64,000 bases of DNA from Lepeophtheirus salmonis (GCF_016086655.4 NC_052131.2:13127940-13191939); one strand, 5' to 3'; positions 24,637 to 37,884 are shown, counted from the first letter of the stretch. Notes: generated by a model from the sequence alone, not told the origin. Numbers and translations are program-made.

Positions 24637-25005
24637 CTAAGCCAACATTTTTGGCGGATTTATTTGAAAGTTAGCATGAATTGTACATATGAATGTTGAA
24701 AAAAAAAAATTACTTTTTGTATCTGCCTCCAGCACAATCATGATCTGAATCCGTACCCCGACGAAGGAGTTGGCGTTGACGAGAGAATCCCTCGGCATGT
24801 TGGTAATTGTCTCCTTGACGGAAGCAATCAGAGAGTCCATGATGGATATGCCATCTTCGATTTGTTTCAGATTAAAAGTAGCCCCAAATAAAAAAATCCA
24901 TCGGATTTATATTCAAACTGCTTGAGGGCCAGGCTTTCTTTCCAATGAAGTCATAGCAGTGCTCACTCAGGGACCTGTCTGAGAAATGAAATAGTACTGA
25001 TCTAC
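24637..25005 (-). pseudogene. Tc1-like transposase C-terminal third, broken
   Basis: Minus-strand reading gives LSEHCYDFIGKKAWPSSSLN, then INPMDFFIWGY, the block holding the last catalytic acidic residue (family form SSPDLNPMDFxIWG; here the Asp before LN is lost). After a stop and a frame change it continues MDSLIASVKETITNMPRDSL, matching the conserved tail that starts at the Ser-Leu after the catalytic block, and ends near 24690 in a Lys-rich run. The first two catalytic motifs are not present. Confidence 0.7.
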
Positions 25006-25051
25006 TAAGAAGACTTAAAAATCTATTCCACGGTCTGGATGGGGACATCAG

Positions 25052-25348
25052 TCACATATCAGACCTCAAATTAAAAAGCTCTATGTTGACCAGGACAAAA
25101 ACCATTGCCACGGCGCGACGCAGTTCCTCCTCTGTAAACTCAATTTTCTTTATAACTGGAGCAGCTGTTGCCATGATTCCCAAAACTTTATTAAAGTTTG
25201 TTTTCGCCGCAATGTTTCTGCCAGCAAAATAAGTGACACCATCAGATTTCTTTATGATAACAAAATCGCCGGGGCACGCAAGCTCTATTTTTATATTAAC
25301 ACCATGTATTCTGTACTCTTGTTTATCATTATAAGTACTTGTGCACAT
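25052..25348 (-). CDS. Open frame of 98 codons inside the Tc1-like element, unknown
   Basis: The minus-strand ATG at 25348 opens a frame of 98 codons ending TGA at 25052. The protein reads MCTSTYNDKQEYRIHGVNIK, IELACPGDFVIIKKSDGVTY, FAGRNIAAKTNFNKVLGIMA and later IEFTEEELRRAVAMVFVLVN. It has balanced composition and higher GC than its surroundings, with no stop, although its transposase neighbour is broken. It does not match Tc1/mariner N-terminal, linker or catalytic regions that I know. It may be captured host sequence, a remnant of another mobile element nested here, or a decayed part of an unfamiliar transposase. No promoter or splice site could be fixed. Confidence 0.35.
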   Translation of the reverse strand: MCTSTYNDKQEYRIHGVNIKIELACPGDFVIIKKSDGVTYFAGRNIAAKTNFNKVLGIMATAAPVIKKIEFTEEELRRAVAMVFVLVNIELFNLRSDM

Positions 25349-25636
25349 GTTTGTTTTTAGATACCATGCGTATCATTTTTGGAAATTCTGTAACCTAACC
25401 GATTTGGTCAATAAAAAATACTAAAGTAGTACAACCTAATTTTTAATGGAACTTGGGCTTCGTAATTAGAAAATAAACGACCCGACCCGTGGCATAAAAG
25501 TCAACTTGCTATGCATATATAATTATGATAATAAAATGAATCTTATATTAACAAATAATATGAATGCAGGAATACCCGTGAAAAAATAATATTTCTTGTA
25601 ATTATAAAGTTTTAAGAAATCCCATTAAACACCCTA

Positions 25637-28600
25637 GTATCCACCCTACTTTTCTAAAATAATTAGTGCAATAAATGTTGTTCCCAATTACAAATTATAA
25701 AGTGATTGGGTTTGGAAAAAGCCTATGTAGTATTTACATTTATACACCATTGAAATGATATAATAAATTTATAAAAATAATAAGAAAATATATAGAATGT
25801 ATATATATGCTTTAATATAGAAATTTAAAACTATACGTTCATAGATAAATACGTATACATACATCCATATATTACATACTGGTCACAGATGGAACACTAC
25901 ATATTATATGGACAGATAAGAATATATATATTTTTTGCATTCAATAAAATACTGTTTCACTTAATATAAACGTATAATAAATATAAAGTTGTCAAATGTC
26001 ACAACCGAAAGATTTAAAATATGGAATATATCACTATTTTTTTTATCAAGAAGCAAATGAGGTCAAAGTCTCATATTACAAAATACCTTATAGATGGATG
26101 TTCAAAGTCTTTGTGCATTGTATATCCAAAAAATAAGGTGAAATAAATGAGGAGCTTATCACTTTTCTGTGCGATTTTATTTAAATTTAAAAAAAATATT
26201 TTTTGAATTTTTTTGAACTTTTAAAAATGAAAACAAATTATTTCCTTGAGGATTAAAAAGGCTCTAAACTCATGTAAATCCCCTAATAAAAAACTGTTTT
26301 ATATATGTTACACAACGCAGTGAAGGCTTGAGACGGAAGCGGAGATATACACAATACCAAATGTAGACGGCAAATACATTTTACATGTTAAAAAAACAAA
26401 AGCTAGTTGAACTATTTTGCAACTATTTATATACACTAAAGTGGAGTGATTTTATCACAAAAAGACGTGGCAATACCAAAATAGAAACAAAATGTCTGAA
26501 CTCCTTTATATGGGATTGTCTAAAAAGGAGATTTCTGGAACTACTGGCATCTCTTCGAAGATAATTTACACTTTGTCCAACAGAAACATTGATATACCTA
26601 CATCGCCTTGACACCGTTCTTAAAATCACTTTCAGCTTAACTTATGAAGCCTAACTTCTAGGAAAAAGGAATTATGCCCCTACAAAGAATCTTATATCAT
26701 TCGACGTTTTAATATATATGCAATTAGAGTCCAAGGCCTGTAAATAGTGCTGCAACTACTTGGACGATTTTAAAACAGCTCTTAATAAAGTATAGGTTTT
26801 TTATGAGTACATTAAAAATATTTGCAAGCCCTTCTATAAATTTGGGACTTTTTTCAAGAAACTATTAAGTCGTAAACTATTACTCATAGTTTACCTCCAT
26901 ATTCAAACTCTTCTCTATGGCATCTTTTATTTAGGCAGTATTCTGGATATTTTAGCTTTGACAAACGTATTCTAGATATATTAGTTCTTTATTTGTTTTA
27001 CTTCTTCCACACTTTTAATCAATTTATCCACTGAAATTGCAAAATAGAATACGTTCAGATTTGATTTATTGGATAACAAACAATATTAGTAAAATCATGA
27101 TTAAGTCATGGAATTTTTTATATATGGAAGTTTATCGATGTCTTTTTGTTTTCTTTTTTTACCACTTGAGTCATAGATAATTCTTCTTAAGTATACTTTA
27201 TACATATTTTGTATTTACATTTATCTTCGTCAATAATTAAATAGGAATAAACATACTAAACAATGTTCATGGTAACTAGTGACTTTTTTTATTTTATTTA
27301 TTATTTAATAATTACAATCCTCCTCAAAATAATTGTTAAAGTACAAATTTTTAATTTAAACAATGTAAGGAACATAAATCTTTTTCCAAATTTGTACTAA
27401 GACATTTAAAAAAATTAAAACACAATAAATTTGGTCTCTTTTTTTACTCTGCTATATTATAAGAATAATTGACTTATTTGGGAATGGGAAAAATAACATC
27501 TTAGAGCATGATTAAGTATTAACTTTCGGTTATTCTAGTACTGCTTTTCATTACCATCAGTGTCTACTCGAATTGAAAATAAAAAGCCATTATTATTTTA
27601 AAAACAAATAAATTAAATAGTTGAACATCATTTATATTCGTAGTATGAAGTACATTAATTAATTATCAATTACATAAAAAATCGGTAAATAAATAATTTT
27701 GTGCGTATATAAAAACATTCGAAATGAGTTTATTAGAAAAAGAGATATCGAAACACTACTTTTAACAAACAAAAAATAAAGAAAAGAAATAAACATGCAT
27801 GTCAATAAGTCTTTAGAAAAATTCTTATAAAAATACTAAGTTAAAGAGAGAGAGAGAACTCTAAGAATCCCATTAGCTAATACAATATACATATATATGT
27901 AGGTTCCTGTAAATGAATATACACAAGAAAATGTTCATACTTAATTTAATTAATGCTTCAACGAATTTCAATTAAAACAATTCCACTGTAGTCATTCAAT
28001 GCACATGGTGGTGTTGTATTTGGATGGGCCTGAGAGTACAGACATATGGCTGTACATACATTTTATGAGCTCTTTAAGTTAAATGCATCGCTGTTCCTTT
28101 CTTTACTTACTTGATTTGTCGCCCTCATAATTTCAATTGTTGTATGTTTATTTTCTCTTTTTGAAAAAAAAAGAAGTATATTCCATAAACATTCAAAAGC
28201 ATCATGACTTTTCATATATAATTTTGTCCCTCTCTTTACTACTAGAGAGTTTTACAATGTATATTTACGTACCATATGATAAATGAACACTATCAAATTT
28301 TTTTTTTTTTTGACTGAATAGGTACGAATGTGATACTTTATATATTTTTAAAAAAGAGTATAAAAACTTTGAATTTATTTCTGCCTCCCCCATACTTTCT
28401 TGGTTAAGTTGATGGTCGTCAGGTTACAGAACTATGCTAAAGGAACAAAGAAAAGGACATTCATTTTCGTTACTAATATCAATTGTACATACGAGGTGTA
28501 CTATATATACTTTTCTTAAAAAAAAAGTAGTGATCCCAAAGCCTCACATTGTTGTTATTTTTTTTTATAAAAAAAATAGGTAATGCAAAATTTGAATGAA

Positions 28601-30723
28601 AATAAAAATATATATTGAGTTAGCACATGTATTTTTGATAGTGACTTTTTGACTTGTTGGAATATATGTAATAAAATTGTTTACCCCTTTGTTAGAGAAC
28701 TGAGATTTTCTATACCCCTAAAATTTATAAAAATCTCTTTCATTCCTCATCAAAAAATTGATAAATACTTATTTTGTCTAAGAATTTGATAAAAATAAGT
28801 AAGGATAATTCATATAAAAAAATTAAATTCTATTTTTTTAATTATGATAATAACAAGCTATTTGTTGCTGAGATCTCAAATTTACACTTTTAAAATTGAC
28901 TTTTCCAACAAAGGATATATTTTTTATCATTGCCTTGAGATAATACAAATATTTATAACACTACTATTGATTTCAATGGTACAAAATTGATTAAATATTT
29001 ACAAAATGTTACAAACTTAAATAGGCAGTGAGTCTATATTGTCCTTGTATAGTATAATAAAATTGGTTTTGTTTTGGTGTAACCGTTTAATCCAGATTAC
29101 TAACTGAATGGAAAAAAACAAAAACATTATTGGACGGTTAAGATCTAATACTCATCTGAAATATTTACTTAAATTAAGTGTTATATTGTTATGATTTAAG
29201 GAGATTTAGACGGGAAAATAACAGTTTTTTCCAAAAATTAGTAAATCTTAAAACTTTATTCCCTATGATGAGCCATAGAAGTGATATGTTTTGAAAAATG
29301 ATTCATTTGGGGGGAAAAAATGCCGTTTAGATATTTACAGTTTCTTGGATACGAGTGTCTGAATGTGAATTGATTGTGCTCAAATTTAGTCTCCCAAATT
29401 TCTTTTGAAAAAGAACAATTAGAGATGTTTGAAGAAGTAACATTCTAGAAATAGTTTCTTAAGGACCACTGTAATATACATATACGCGAACAAAACTCGT
29501 ATGTTTACTAAAACCTTTTTCAATTTAAATACACATAAACTAACCCCATTATTTCTCAATTTTCAATTAGGATTGTTTGTTTTTAAAGTAATGGGTACAA
29601 AAATGAAACCAATAATCAATAATAAATTTTACTAATCGTTGTTACACTATGTGTAACTTTTTGCTGGTTATTTATTGGAGATTTTTAAATTATTTAATTT
29701 TTTTAGTAAATAAAATCTATATTGAAATATGGTCTTTGGTGTTTTATTTTTTTTGCATGCATATTCATCAATCTCTTTTTATGGATCCAAACAAAAAGAG
29801 AGCCATTTTGATTTTCATGAAATCATCCAACTATCAGCAAAATTAGAAAGCTTTAAAAATTGAATATATATGCTCCACCTTCAAATTAAGGGGCGGTACT
29901 TTAATATTTGAAAACTTATTGTGATAGTTTCAAAATGTTTCCATTTACCTTAGAACTCAATACCAGACAACAGAGATCACAATGTTACTTGAAGTTAAAT
30001 TTTCTTACGTGTCATTTGGACTGCCTTGTTATGACAAAACACACAAATTGTTTGTTTTTTTACGTTTATGAATAACCCCTGATATCAAAAAGTATTTTAT
30101 AAATTTATAAAAAAAAATCTCGTCAAAAGATTTTATTTTGTAAATTTTGAAAAAAATTATCCCGTCGAAAGATTGTAATTTGAAAGCGGCAGAATAAAAT
30201 AAGTGTGCCTTGATTGGTGAACAACAGAGAATATCAACAAAATATAAAAGTTAAAATCAACTTTCTTAGATTTATGGAAAAAAATTATGTTGTTTTGCCT
30301 GAACATAGCAGCATACAAATTACTCTTAGCTTATTCAAATATACAAATTTGATAGTTACGATGTATTGCTGTACCCATTGATCATAACGTTGATCTAGAC
30401 AATCATAAACACTATTTAATATAACAAAGATAATCAATATGAAATTGATTATTGTATCATATTATTGATTTTTAGGAGCATATAAAAAAAATTACATTAT
30501 CCTGAGGGCAGATTTAAATGATTTCGTAGGTTGTATAAAGCTAAAAGTTTATCAATTTTTCTTTTAACAAAATGCAGTTTCGTGTAAATGTACAAGATTT
30601 TGCATCAAAACGTAGACTATTGATTAATGTTTATTTTTTCATTCATATAAAAAGGTTCAGTCATCCTTTTTTGACAATGTCACAAGGTGATTTTTTTCAT
30701 AATTAAACAAGAATAAAAATTTA
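25637..30723. other. Long AT-rich stretch, nothing recognised
   Basis: Five kilobases without a recognisable gene or transposon. It contains a short (AG)n run at about 27843-27857, many homopolymers of 8-12 bases, and a weak direct repeat around 30121-30185 (CGTCAAAAGATT / CGTCGAAAGATT). Open frames such as 26423-26629 carry no motif. Confidence 0.5.
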
Positions 30724-30882
30724 GTCATCTTGGCATCATGTGTGAGCAAAAAAGCTATAAGCCAGTGCATCTCAGATTTCCTAGATGCTGAATTTGAGGT
30801 GCCGAGTATTATGGAAATTGTGAATTGCTCCAAGAGCCTGGTCTTCAAGGTGGTGAAGATGAAAAAGGATAAGATGATGTAA
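30724..30882 (+). pseudogene. Tc1-like transposase N-terminal fragment
   Basis: One open frame of 52 codons reads SKKAISQCISDFLDAEFEVP, then SIMEIVNCSKSLVFKVVKM, ending KKDKMM and a stop. This is the first helix-turn-helix of a Tc1-type transposase (basic start, ISxxI...V.EI...CSKS.VFKV). No start codon is in frame and no catalytic region follows, so only the DNA-binding part survives. The larger minus-strand frame over the same bases (30657-30998) is a shadow. Confidence 0.6.
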
Positions 30883-33576
30883 GGCTTTGATTGATACTGA
30901 AGGTCGTCATATTGAGCGACCAATTTATAAGGGTCATGTTTACAAGTTTTTTTTATTATGAAGGAAAATAGAGAAATATTGAAATTTTTCTCAAGCAACC
31001 TCTCGATTCCACGTTTTTCTGCCCTACCCTTTTTAATAGTTTAAAACTACTTACTAATTTGATTGTAAATTTTATTAAAGTAAATACCATGCTTTTGAAC
31101 GGCAATTAGATTAGAAAGGAAAATTGTATAGTATATTTTCTATAATGTATAAAATATTTGACACTATATATGATATTTTTTTTCAAATTTATAGGAATAC
31201 AAATTAACTGAATTATAGTTATCGGTGAAACTTTAATAAATTGCTACTATTTTGAAACCATTTAGTCGATGACAAAATTTATGTATCAAAAGTCAATAGT
31301 TGCAGTCAAATTTTTAGTAAATTGACAAAAAATCAAATAACCTGTCAATATGTTTTATATATGTATAAAAAAAATGAAAAAACATTTTAATCGCTTAAGA
31401 AAATAAACATTATCTAACGGGTTTTTTTTCAATAACATTTAATGTTGTCAAACTTAAAAATACTTTTTCAAAATGTGTCAAATTTTGTATAAAAAAAAAT
31501 TCAAATTCCTGACAATAAATGTTCCGCGCAACATTCGAAACAACTGTAAACAGTATATTATAATTTTCCCAAGAAGAAATTAGCGTTATGGCTGCAGATT
31601 TAATTTTTCATTTTATTTTACTTAAAAATTTATTTTTTTTGTGGTATTTTATGATGTACATATCATTTCCAGCATTTAAACAAAGATTTATGGATTAACT
31701 ATTACTAGATTTAGATACATTAAAAAGTAAAGTAAATTGAAAATAAATATTATTTCGGACAACACAAAACTTATGAATAGGATAAGATATAATCTTATTG
31801 CCTAATTTGTCATGCTTATTCTATGTTTAACCCCAAAATAATTAAATGAGCTTTAAAAAATTTTACTTTAAAAATTTATGTTAATACTATAAAAATACTT
31901 TTAAATATACATGGATATGTTTATGTAAATGCTGTAAATTATTTCGATGATTTTATATTTATGTTCATACGAATAAGATTTAAGATTTTACTTCAAAAGT
32001 ATATTGCTGTAAATTGATATAATAATATAATATCACATTATATTATGAAGAGGAAATACAAATTAAAGACTTTCAAACATCATCCACATGGCAAAGTTTT
32101 TAAAACGATGCTGGATATTGCGATAACCGTAAATTTTTAATGATTTGTATACAAAAAAATTAAAAAGCTACTTCAACAGTGTAAGTTAAGAATGTCAATG
32201 TATTGAGGATCTTTTTAGATAATTGAATTAAAATCCGGACTTTGAATTAAAGGTGGAGATTATCATATGGGGTGTTGACGAAGTTTAAAAACACACTACT
32301 TTTAGTTATATTGGTGAGATATATCGTCATCGTCTTGAAAAATTGATATTCACACTATCGACACAATTACCCATAATCAAGGTTCTCAGATTCTACCACT
32401 CTAGAAATTGTTTTTTTTTATTTCAAAAAGTTAAATTGGTAAATTATTATTTAGAAAGATCCTAGAAAACCAATTTTCAAATTTGAAGTGCCCAGGTGAG
32501 TTAAAAAATAAAAAATACCATAAGATTTAAAAAATTTAAATTTTTGAACTATGGAGAAAATATCAATGTTAAATTAGTGTTATGTATACATTCGTAAGAA
32601 ATCTAAAATTTATTCGTGGTTCATGAAGGAAAATTATCTAAAATTAATTTGTTATAAGTTATTTTGACAATAGAACAAATCGTTAACAACTTTATATCAC
32701 ATAAATCATCCATATGTTTTTACCTTTTGATTCAATAAATTATATAAGGAATACTTATAGTATGAAATAATTAAATGCAATGTTGCTAGAATCATATTTT
32801 ATTTCTCTTAAATTGCGTTAAAGTTTTTACCTTAATAAATGTTGAGAAAACGGGGTTATGCATTTACAAAAAATGATTTTATTGAAGTTATGGAATTGAT
32901 CAAGAGGGATACAGATATTCACCAACATTAATATAAATTATAATTCTTTTGAATACCATAACATACATTTTGATTGAAAATATATTTTTGGATGCATTGA
33001 ATAGTTAAGCTTTAAGCCGTATAATTAGTATATTATTTTAGAAAATTTCTAATCACGTTTCCTACATGAGGATGTTTAGCATCGAAAAGATTGTTTTTGT
33101 TTTACATTTTATAATAAAATGAAACTTGTTAATGATCATCGTTTTGCAGGTTCATCTAATTAAACCTTGTTACTACTTTTACTTCTTCTACACGCTCAAT
33201 TTTGGAAACACCATGATTTCTCTAACAAAAAAATATACTTATATTTATTTTCATTTGAATAACGGTAGTAGTAAAATTGCATGAGGTGGAAAATTGCCCA
33301 AAGGAAAATAGACCAAAGGGAAATATTTTCTCCATACGAATTTACTTACAGCTTACTTATAAAGCTCTTTAAGTTGCCTGAAAACAACAAATTTTTGTCT
33401 GAGGACAATTTTTTTTTATTTGCTCAATTTACTTTTATCATTAAAAGCCAAAATTTGATCAATAGGTTTAACTTACACAATTTTTTTGCCCTTTTAACAT
33501 TTGACAAAAACAACTTCATTCTTATGGTTATTTTCATCCATAAAGGAGATAGTTTTCATCATTATATTTTGGATTC
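30883..33576. other. AT-rich stretch, nothing recognised
   Basis: No gene or element identified. The 99-codon frame at 33281-33580 begins in a short repetitive run (GCCCAAAGG / ACCAAAGGG) and then is Phe/Ile/Asn rich; it is not regarded as a gene. Confidence 0.5.
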
Positions 33577-33594
33577 TTAACACTAGAACAAGGA

Positions 33595-33614
33595 GGGTAT
33601 CATTTTTGATACCC
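33595..33614. repeat. piggyBac-like palindrome, copy 1
   Basis: GGGTATCA, four T, TGATACCC: perfect 8-bp arms. Subterminal repeats like this may serve transposase binding (inference). Confidence 0.7.
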
Positions 33615-33773
33615 ATTGGGGTTTCAATAAAATATTTTGAGAAACTTCTTTACTATATTTGTTAAAGATTTATTGAATTTTCCTAATTCATATTATTAAA
33701 TACAAAAAACAAGATTAAAAGTTAAAATTATTAACCGTTTCGTTGATATGGTGAACACTAGCTAGACAGACGT

Positions 33774-33793
33774 GGGTATCATATTTGATATCT
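33774..33793. repeat. piggyBac-like palindrome, copy 2
   Basis: GGGTATCATATTTGATATCT: the same motif with two arm mismatches, internal to the element. Confidence 0.6.
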
Positions 33794-33830
33794 TATCATT
33801 TCATTGAATGTTTTTTTTCTACAATTGTAT

Positions 33831-33974
33831 ATGAAAAGGCGGAGATCAAGGTTTTTTATTTTGCAAGGATGTCCAAAAAAGAAATTATCCACTGAAGAAG
33901 TGAGACATTATTTTGTGTCTACATCAAACTCCATTTATGAAGGTGATGATTTCAAATTGGAACAAGACAAATAG
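33831..33974 (+). pseudogene. Possible piggyBac transposase N-terminus
   Basis: An ATG opens 47 codons: MKRRRSRFFILQGCPKKKLS, TEEVRHYFVSTSNSIYEG, DDFKLEQDK, stop. A short basic start, an L(S/T)xEEV block and an acidic tail resemble the disordered beginning of piggyBac transposases, and the position within a TTAA-bounded element fits. The DDD catalytic core and Cys-rich end are missing. Confidence 0.4.
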
Positions 33975-34349
33975 TATGTCCAACTAGCTAAATTAAGTTC
34001 TTCTGGTTACTATTCTGAAGTTTTTGGCAAGCCCGTCGTTGAGAAATAAAATACAATTATTAGTTTTGCTAGATGCTATATGTATATATTGAATACTAAA
34101 TGGAATATTTACCATTTCAAGAAATTTCAGGATGTAATCCAGGTACTCAATTACTGCTTTCTACGAAAAAAAAATCAACCAACTTATTACAAGAGTCAAT
34201 ACTTGTCGGCAAAAGATAACACAATCTAGCACAATTAGGAATTAGATATAATTCTGCCCGTTTTAGACAAGAAAATATTTTGAAGGAAGTCCAAGGTCCA
34301 TCATCATTTGCGAAACATAACAACTTTCTGACACAAATATTTAAAAAAA

Positions 34350-34369
34350 GGGCATCATTTTTGATATCC
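34350..34369. repeat. piggyBac-like palindrome, copy 3
   Basis: GGGCATCATTTTTGATATCC: the same motif eight bases inside the right TTAA, with changed arm bases. Confidence 0.65.
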
Positions 34370-34381
34370 ACCGTCTTTTAA

Positions 34382-35158
34382 GGGGGGTCGTTACCATCCT
34401 TCGTTTTAGGTCTACAAAAAAGCCTCAAATAATAATACAAAAAAAAAAAACATAAATTGAATATACCTGAATTACAATTGATTTTGTATTTCTCAAAGAA
34501 TACTTAGTTCAAAACTTTCTGCGTTTCAAACAATTATTGAAATTAATTATTTTTTCTCAAAACAGATAGATTGTAACAAACGACGAATCAATCATTAAAA
34601 GGCATGGGAATTTTGAAATATGAAATTTGTATCCCTATTTTTCCAGCATATGTAATAAAATATGCTAATCCAATTGTACATCAAGCAAACTTAGTTTATT
34701 CTTTAAGATGTGTAATTTTTTTCTAATAAAAATATGAAAAGTATTTTAATCTTAATATAATGTGCATTTCTTTTATATATACATACATAAGTTGTACTAA
34801 TATTAAATTATATATTTGTTCAGGATTTTAATTAATTTAGTTATGCACTTGTTAGTTAGTAAGATAGTAGTATTTTATATTCCTTTAAAAAAGTATCAAA
34901 AGAACTTTCTAAGTAGTTAGTTGCGATGAAATTATGTATGTATGTATAGTATATATACATAAAAGTAAAATTAAACATGTTAAATTATATCCTTTGTTTA
35001 TATATATAGTATTTAAACATTCGTTTTGATGTACTGGAATATAATTAATACTTACAAATTCAATTGAAGTAATTAATATAAAAGAACAAAGTCGGAGGCA
35101 AAGGGGGTAATTGCATTTTAATTGATGATTTAGGTAGGCAAAATATGTAATTTATAAA
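34382..35158. other. AT-rich stretch, nothing recognised
   Basis: No motif found on either strand. Confidence 0.5.
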
Positions 35159-35160
35159 TA

Positions 35161-35570
35161 CAGGGTGCTCAAAATTTTTAGACATCCAGTAAATCCTTAA
35201 TAACAAGTTTATTTTCGAAATTACAACATTTAAACTTCTTACATGTCATTTAATTTAATTTCCTGTAACATATAAAAGTTTCCTTCAATTTGATCAGTTC
35301 CAACATTCAGAGTTGCCGTTAAACAGTGACACTGACAACTTCAAGACTAATGTGGTTTCATGCACTAACTAGCGAAGTTTTGAGGTTCTCTAAATTATTA
35401 TAAGGTCTTGTAAATGCCTTTGCCTTAAGAATGGACCACAAAAATAGCCCAAAAGATTTAAATCTGGGGAGCTGGGAGGTTACAAAAAAGTTCGAAAAAT
35501 TCACTGTGAGTATGTTTTGCTGGAATGCATTAATAAGTTGAGGCTAAAAATTCAACACAGAAATTAGCAC
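35161..35570 (-). pseudogene. Tc1-like transposase C-terminal relic with terminal end
   Basis: Minus strand, pieced over two frames: NAFQQN and THSEFFELFCNL near 35540-35480 (second catalytic region), PPSSPDLNLLGYFC near 35490-35440 (third catalytic block, Asp of SPDLN present), then WSILKAKAFTRPYNNLENLK and TSLVSAWNHISLEVV to about 35335. The left edge is a TA followed by CAGGGTGCTCAAAATTTTTA at 35161, the terminal sequence shared with other elements in this window. The N-terminal two thirds are absent. Confidence 0.7.
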
Positions 35571-37884
35571 TTTTGGTGACTTTGGAATTTTGCTACACTT
35601 TATTCAAACAAAAGTATGTTAAAGACTTCAAAGAGAAGCGATAAGTTGCATTTGGACATTTAAGTAGGGTAAAAAACAGCTCTGAATAGTCTCATATTTA
35701 TTGTATTTCAATGACTGCTGCAAAATATTTCGCGCACTTTATTTAATAGCTTTCTTATATGTAGACAAATATTCCTGAACAGTAAGTAATAAATTTTATT
35801 TTAATCCCCTTATTATTTTGCTTAAATATAATGGAGTTGCAATCATGAACATTGCAAATAAGTGATTTTTTTGCAAGTAAAACTTATCAAACGTATTCAA
35901 GATCCATATAATATGTGCTACATCAGTTAAACTGTGATAATAATTATAATCCATTTTCTTTGATAATAAAGACAAAATTCTTATATCCCTTTGAGAACTG
36001 ATATCATGAATCTTTTCCATAATGTAGACTTTTATGATTACACTATAAAGGTAATTTCTATAAGTAAATATTTTGTATCATATTTAAAATAATATAGTAT
36101 TTTGTTGATAAAAAAAAAATTTAGACTTAGGTAATTCATAGAATTACAATTTAAAATGCTTACATTTTACAAAATTACATTACCCATTAAAAAGGGCTGG
36201 GATGTTGCACAAGACCTACATAGTATAGTACGGTACAAAACGTATTTGGTATTGCCAGCCTACAATATAGTACAAATTCATGATGGAATTTTTAAATAGT
36301 GTTCTTAAATAATATAGAAACATTAAATTATATATATTTACTCTGTATTTCCCTTCTAAAATTTAATAAGTAATAAACCTAAAGCATTGAATATAACTTC
36401 AATAATAAGATAAATATTTCTTCACATTTAATACTGTTGAGTCATGCATACTGTACCAAATTACAGTTTGATATTTTATTATCATATTTTTGAAAAACAC
36501 ACAGTAATGAACCACCATTGCCTCAAGAGAAAACCTCTTATATATTATATTTTAACACTTATATAATTATTTTCTTATCGTCATTGTTCTATTTTTATCA
36601 TTATTAAAATGCAAGATTTTTCTGACATTTTTTTTCTTTTGCATAGGAATATTTTATGATAATGAAGAAAGAGAAGACTTTTAATATTGATAAGATGTTT
36701 AATGACTCAAGAAAATAATAATTAATACAGATGAATATTTTAACATAACTGCAGGTATTTTACATTCATTATTTCGTGTTAACTTTTATGTTGTTTGATG
36801 TTTTATTATTAGAGCAGAATAACAAACATAATCTAAATAATGTGTTACATTACTAAATGATCCTTCCTTTTTTGCATGAAGGTATGCTCTTTTAATTTCT
36901 AGAAATGCTGCATTTTTACTTAAGATATTTAACTGATTATACTGAACATAACTAGTAATAATTTTGATGCATAGAGTGTTTCAACTTTATTAAATTAGTA
37001 GTAATTATGTGATTTACAAAAAACCTAGATTTCGTTTATATGCAGTACTTTTTGTACATTTATTGAATGAATTTATATAATTTAATGTATATGGGTATGA
37101 TCTATGAAACTTTATTTTTCTTTTTTATAAAATATATGAAGTTATTATTTTTATAAATCAAACAATTACTACTAAAGCCATAACTTTGCCTCTCCACACT
37201 TTTTTTAAATTCATAAGTGATGAATTTTTACACTGTTAAAATTTAAAAAAAAGAGCAGCAACATAAAAATATATAACTTTTTTTATATATAACAAAAATC
37301 ATAGTTTTCTTAGCTTTTTAATGATTTACTTCTTTCTATCATTACTTTGATTTTTGATATATCAGAAATAAAAAAATATCTTAAATGCTAATTTCTTCAT
37401 CTTAAACTACTCAAAACTCAGAGTTGAATTGAGTTGGGGAACCAATGTTTCATTTCTGAATAGGAATACTATCATTGGTACCATATAGGAAATTTGATTC
37501 TAGTCCGTTTTTTCATGGAATGACCCATATATCATATATTTTTATAAATAAATCAATTATATTTCTAGTAACTTTAAACTACCCAACTAAAAGAAGTGCA
37601 ACTACAGTTATTTCAGACTTAAACATTAAGGTAAAATTTAAAAGAACTTTAAAACTTTTAGATACTCTGAAGTGTTTAAGGTACTAGGTGGTCTATTTAA
37701 ATATGAACAATTACAAATTTTATAATTAATGAAGGTTAAGTGATTAAAACTAATTTATACTTCGATATATTAAAGCATATACTTGTTAAAAAAAAAAAAT
37801 CTGAGCTCTCTTTCTTAGGTACTAGTCCAAAAAATGTACCCTGAACGTGATCGAATTTTTATTTCACCCACTTCAGTTAGTTGG
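35571..37884. other. AT-rich stretch with one terminus-like motif
   Basis: Nothing coding was recognised. CATGGAATGACCCATAT at 37514-37530 resembles a Tc1-family terminal sequence and matches GACATGGAATGCCCC at 48191-48205, so a solo end of an old element may lie here. Confidence 0.4.

Larger units (their letters stand above)
24594..25634 (-). mobile_element. TIR-bounded Tc1-like element
   Basis: TA dinucleotides flank both ends (24592-24593 and 25635-25636). The left end begins GGGTGTTAAATC and the right end, read inward on the other strand, begins GGGTGTTTAATG, giving short terminal inverted repeats. Inside, on the minus strand, are a C-terminal Tc1-type transposase piece and an uninterrupted 98-codon frame. 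At 1.04 kb it is shorter than a complete element of 1.2-1.4 kb, and no N-terminal helix-turn-helix was found. Confidence 0.65.
33581..34377 (+). mobile_element. piggyBac-like element with TTAA target sites
   Basis: TTAA tetranucleotides flank a 797-bp unit (33577-33580 and 34378-34381), the target duplication typical of piggyBac. The left end begins CACTAGAAC, close to the C-C/A-C-T-A-G-A-A start of many piggyBac relatives. Both ends carry a GGGTATCA/TGATACCC-type palindrome just inside. A short N-terminal coding remnant is present but the catalytic core is absent, so this is a deletion derivative that would have depended on a transposase made elsewhere. Confidence 0.65.

Noticed and set aside
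30657..30998. 113-codon minus-strand frame as a gene
   Set aside because: It is the shadow of the Tc1 N-terminal frame on the plus strand and shows no domain.
33281..33580. 99-codon plus-strand frame as a gene
   Set aside because: Starts in a short repetitive run and continues with Phe/Ile/Asn-rich chance-like sequence.
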